From positions 1-6,141 of the forward strand of contig JAQVWW010000089.1 of assembly GCA_028709505.1 (NCBI GenBank): DNA of 6,141 bases. Direction: 5' to 3'. The notes under the pieces are model-generated. The model ran no database searches. It worked only from the letters and a program-made list of their open reading frames with translations, and was not told where the DNA came from. Both the position numbers and the translations under genes were made by a program. The DNA is from Eubacteriales bacterium. GTDB lineage: Bacteria; Bacillota; Clostridia; Christensenellales; UMGS416. Below are positions 5,706-6,141 of the stretch, piece by piece (positions within the stretch are counted from its first letter, which is position 1; every line of letters begins with the position of its first letter).

Positions 5706-5809
5706 AACCGGCCAAGCCCAAGCACAGCAACAGGCCGGTAACAGTATGGCGCCGCCCCGCCTAAGCGGGCCGGCGTGCAGACACGCTTACATGGGCGGGA
5801 GGTTACCCA
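5706..5809 (+). other. Hairpin-rich 5' leader of the TIGR04076-like gene
   Basis: The leader downstream of the 5691 promoter has four possible stems. ACCGGCC (5706-5712) pairs with GGCCGGT (5732-5738). CGCCG-C-CCCGC (5749-5759) pairs with GCGGG-C-CGGCG (5765-5775), with one C/C mismatch. GCGTG (5773-5777) pairs with CACGC (5782-5786) and competes with the second stem. TGGG (5792-5795) could pair with CCCA (5806-5809) and put the ribosome binding site (5797-5802) in its loop. It matches no riboswitch class that I recognise, and G+C-rich DNA gives such stems readily. Confidence 0.35.
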
Positions 5810-5810
5810 C

Positions 5811-6089
5811 ATGAAGAAAACCATCCTTGAGGACTGGGAATTCGACATCACCGTGGTGGAGGAAGGCCGCTGCCGCGTGGGTATGGAGCGGGGCGATCGG
5901 TTTACCTGCAGGTATGAATGCCCCGCCGGATTTTGCCCCAAGACGATGGCGGTGCTGCATAGCCTGTGCGAGGCGGCCCGCGCCGGCGGCGACTACCGCT
6001 TGCTGGGTGGGAAAGCCTCAAACCGCACCGATTTTTGCTGCGCCGACGGCGTCATCACGTTCGCGCTGACGGCCCGGCACATCGACTGA
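5811..6089 (+). CDS. TIGR04076-family small Cys-rich protein, function unknown
   Basis: This 92-residue protein matches, from memory, the TIGR04076 family of short bacterial proteins with no settled function. Family-like features are the N-terminal FDITVVE strand (11-17), a Gly/Asp turn (MERGDRF, 25-31), the motif CPAGFCPKTM (37-46) and the block RLLGGK (63-68), followed by a Cys- and Phe-containing strand (FCCADGVITFAL, 75-86). It has seven cysteines (21, 33, 37, 42, 53, 76, 77), so metal binding or redox sensitivity is possible but unproven. No signal peptide or membrane segment is visible, so it is probably cytoplasmic. The start is ATG 5811, with GGGAGG (5797-5802) 8 nt before it; an ATG further upstream at 5775 lacks such a site and adds residues foreign to the family. 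It stops with TGA, 25 bp before the next start, so the two genes probably share a transcript. A promoter with an overlapping dyad lies upstream. Confidence 0.8.
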   Translation: MKKTILEDWEFDITVVEEGRCRVGMERGDRFTCRYECPAGFCPKTMAVLHSLCEAARAGGDYRLLGGKASNRTDFCCADGVITFALTARHID

Positions 6090-6114
6090 AGTACGGCCCG
6101 CAAAGGAGAAGAAT

Positions 6115-6141
6115 ATGCATCCGCATAGGTTGACAAAAAAG
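6115..6141 (+). CDS. Start of a further gene, cut by the window edge
   Basis: ATG 6115 follows AAAGGAG (6102-6108) at a 6-nt spacing. Nine codons are visible (MHPHRLTKK), too few to identify the product. It begins 25 bp after the stop of the TIGR04076-like gene on the same strand, which suggests a shared transcript. The strong ribosome binding site is the main reason to believe it is a real gene. Confidence 0.6.

Noticed and set aside
5775..5810. ATG 5775 as the start of the TIGR04076-like gene
   Set aside because: The extra residues do not fit the family, and the ATG lies in a stem without its own ribosome binding site; ATG 5811 has GGGAGG 8 nt upstream.

Overview
The window looks like chromosomal DNA from a G+C-rich member of the Bacillota, most likely a gut-type Clostridia lineage (Oscillospirales or Christensenellales are guesses). 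The basis is strong AAGGAGG-type ribosome binding sites, extended -10 promoters, compact intrinsic terminators, a Gram-positive cell-wall ligase of the LytR-CpsA-Psr (LCP) family with a Thr/Pro linker, and an OmpR-type two-component pair. Nothing in it suggests a phage, an insertion sequence or a CRISPR array.

Layout, left to right. Positions 29-70 hold a minus-strand terminator for a small VOC/PhnB-like gene (92-469, minus), which carries one in-frame TGA. Positions 470-754 are non-coding: a bidirectional terminator (592-633), a small hairpin, and three tandem 21-bp palindromes (682-741) just beyond the end of the LCP gene (755-2335, minus). A divergent intergenic region (2336-2568) holds an extended -10 promoter for the LCP gene, a G+C-rich inverted repeat and a candidate promoter facing right. 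The right-facing operon encodes an OmpR/PhoB-type response regulator (2569-3254, broken by a one-base frameshift) and a six-segment membrane histidine kinase (3226-5406) whose start overlaps the regulator by 29 bp. It ends in a strong terminator (5535-5577). Positions 5578-5810 hold two promoter candidates, a perfect 8-5-8 operator-like dyad and a hairpin-rich leader. After these come a 92-residue Cys-rich TIGR04076-like gene (5811-6089) and the first nine codons of another gene (6115 to the edge).

How the genes may work together: the LCP protein should attach a phosphate-linked glycopolymer to the cell wall, and the divergent two-component system probably senses an envelope signal. A link between them is inferred only from the shared intergenic region. 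The TIGR04076-like gene is a separate transcription unit and, from its dyad, is probably under repressor control.

Two conserved genes carry single-base lesions (TGA at 392-394; a base missing within about 3032-3040). They may be real decay or errors in the sequence, and reads over both sites would decide. The least explained item is the triple palindrome at 682-741, whose stems keep pairing although an inner pair differs between copies. I found no clear candidate for a wholly new multi-gene system.
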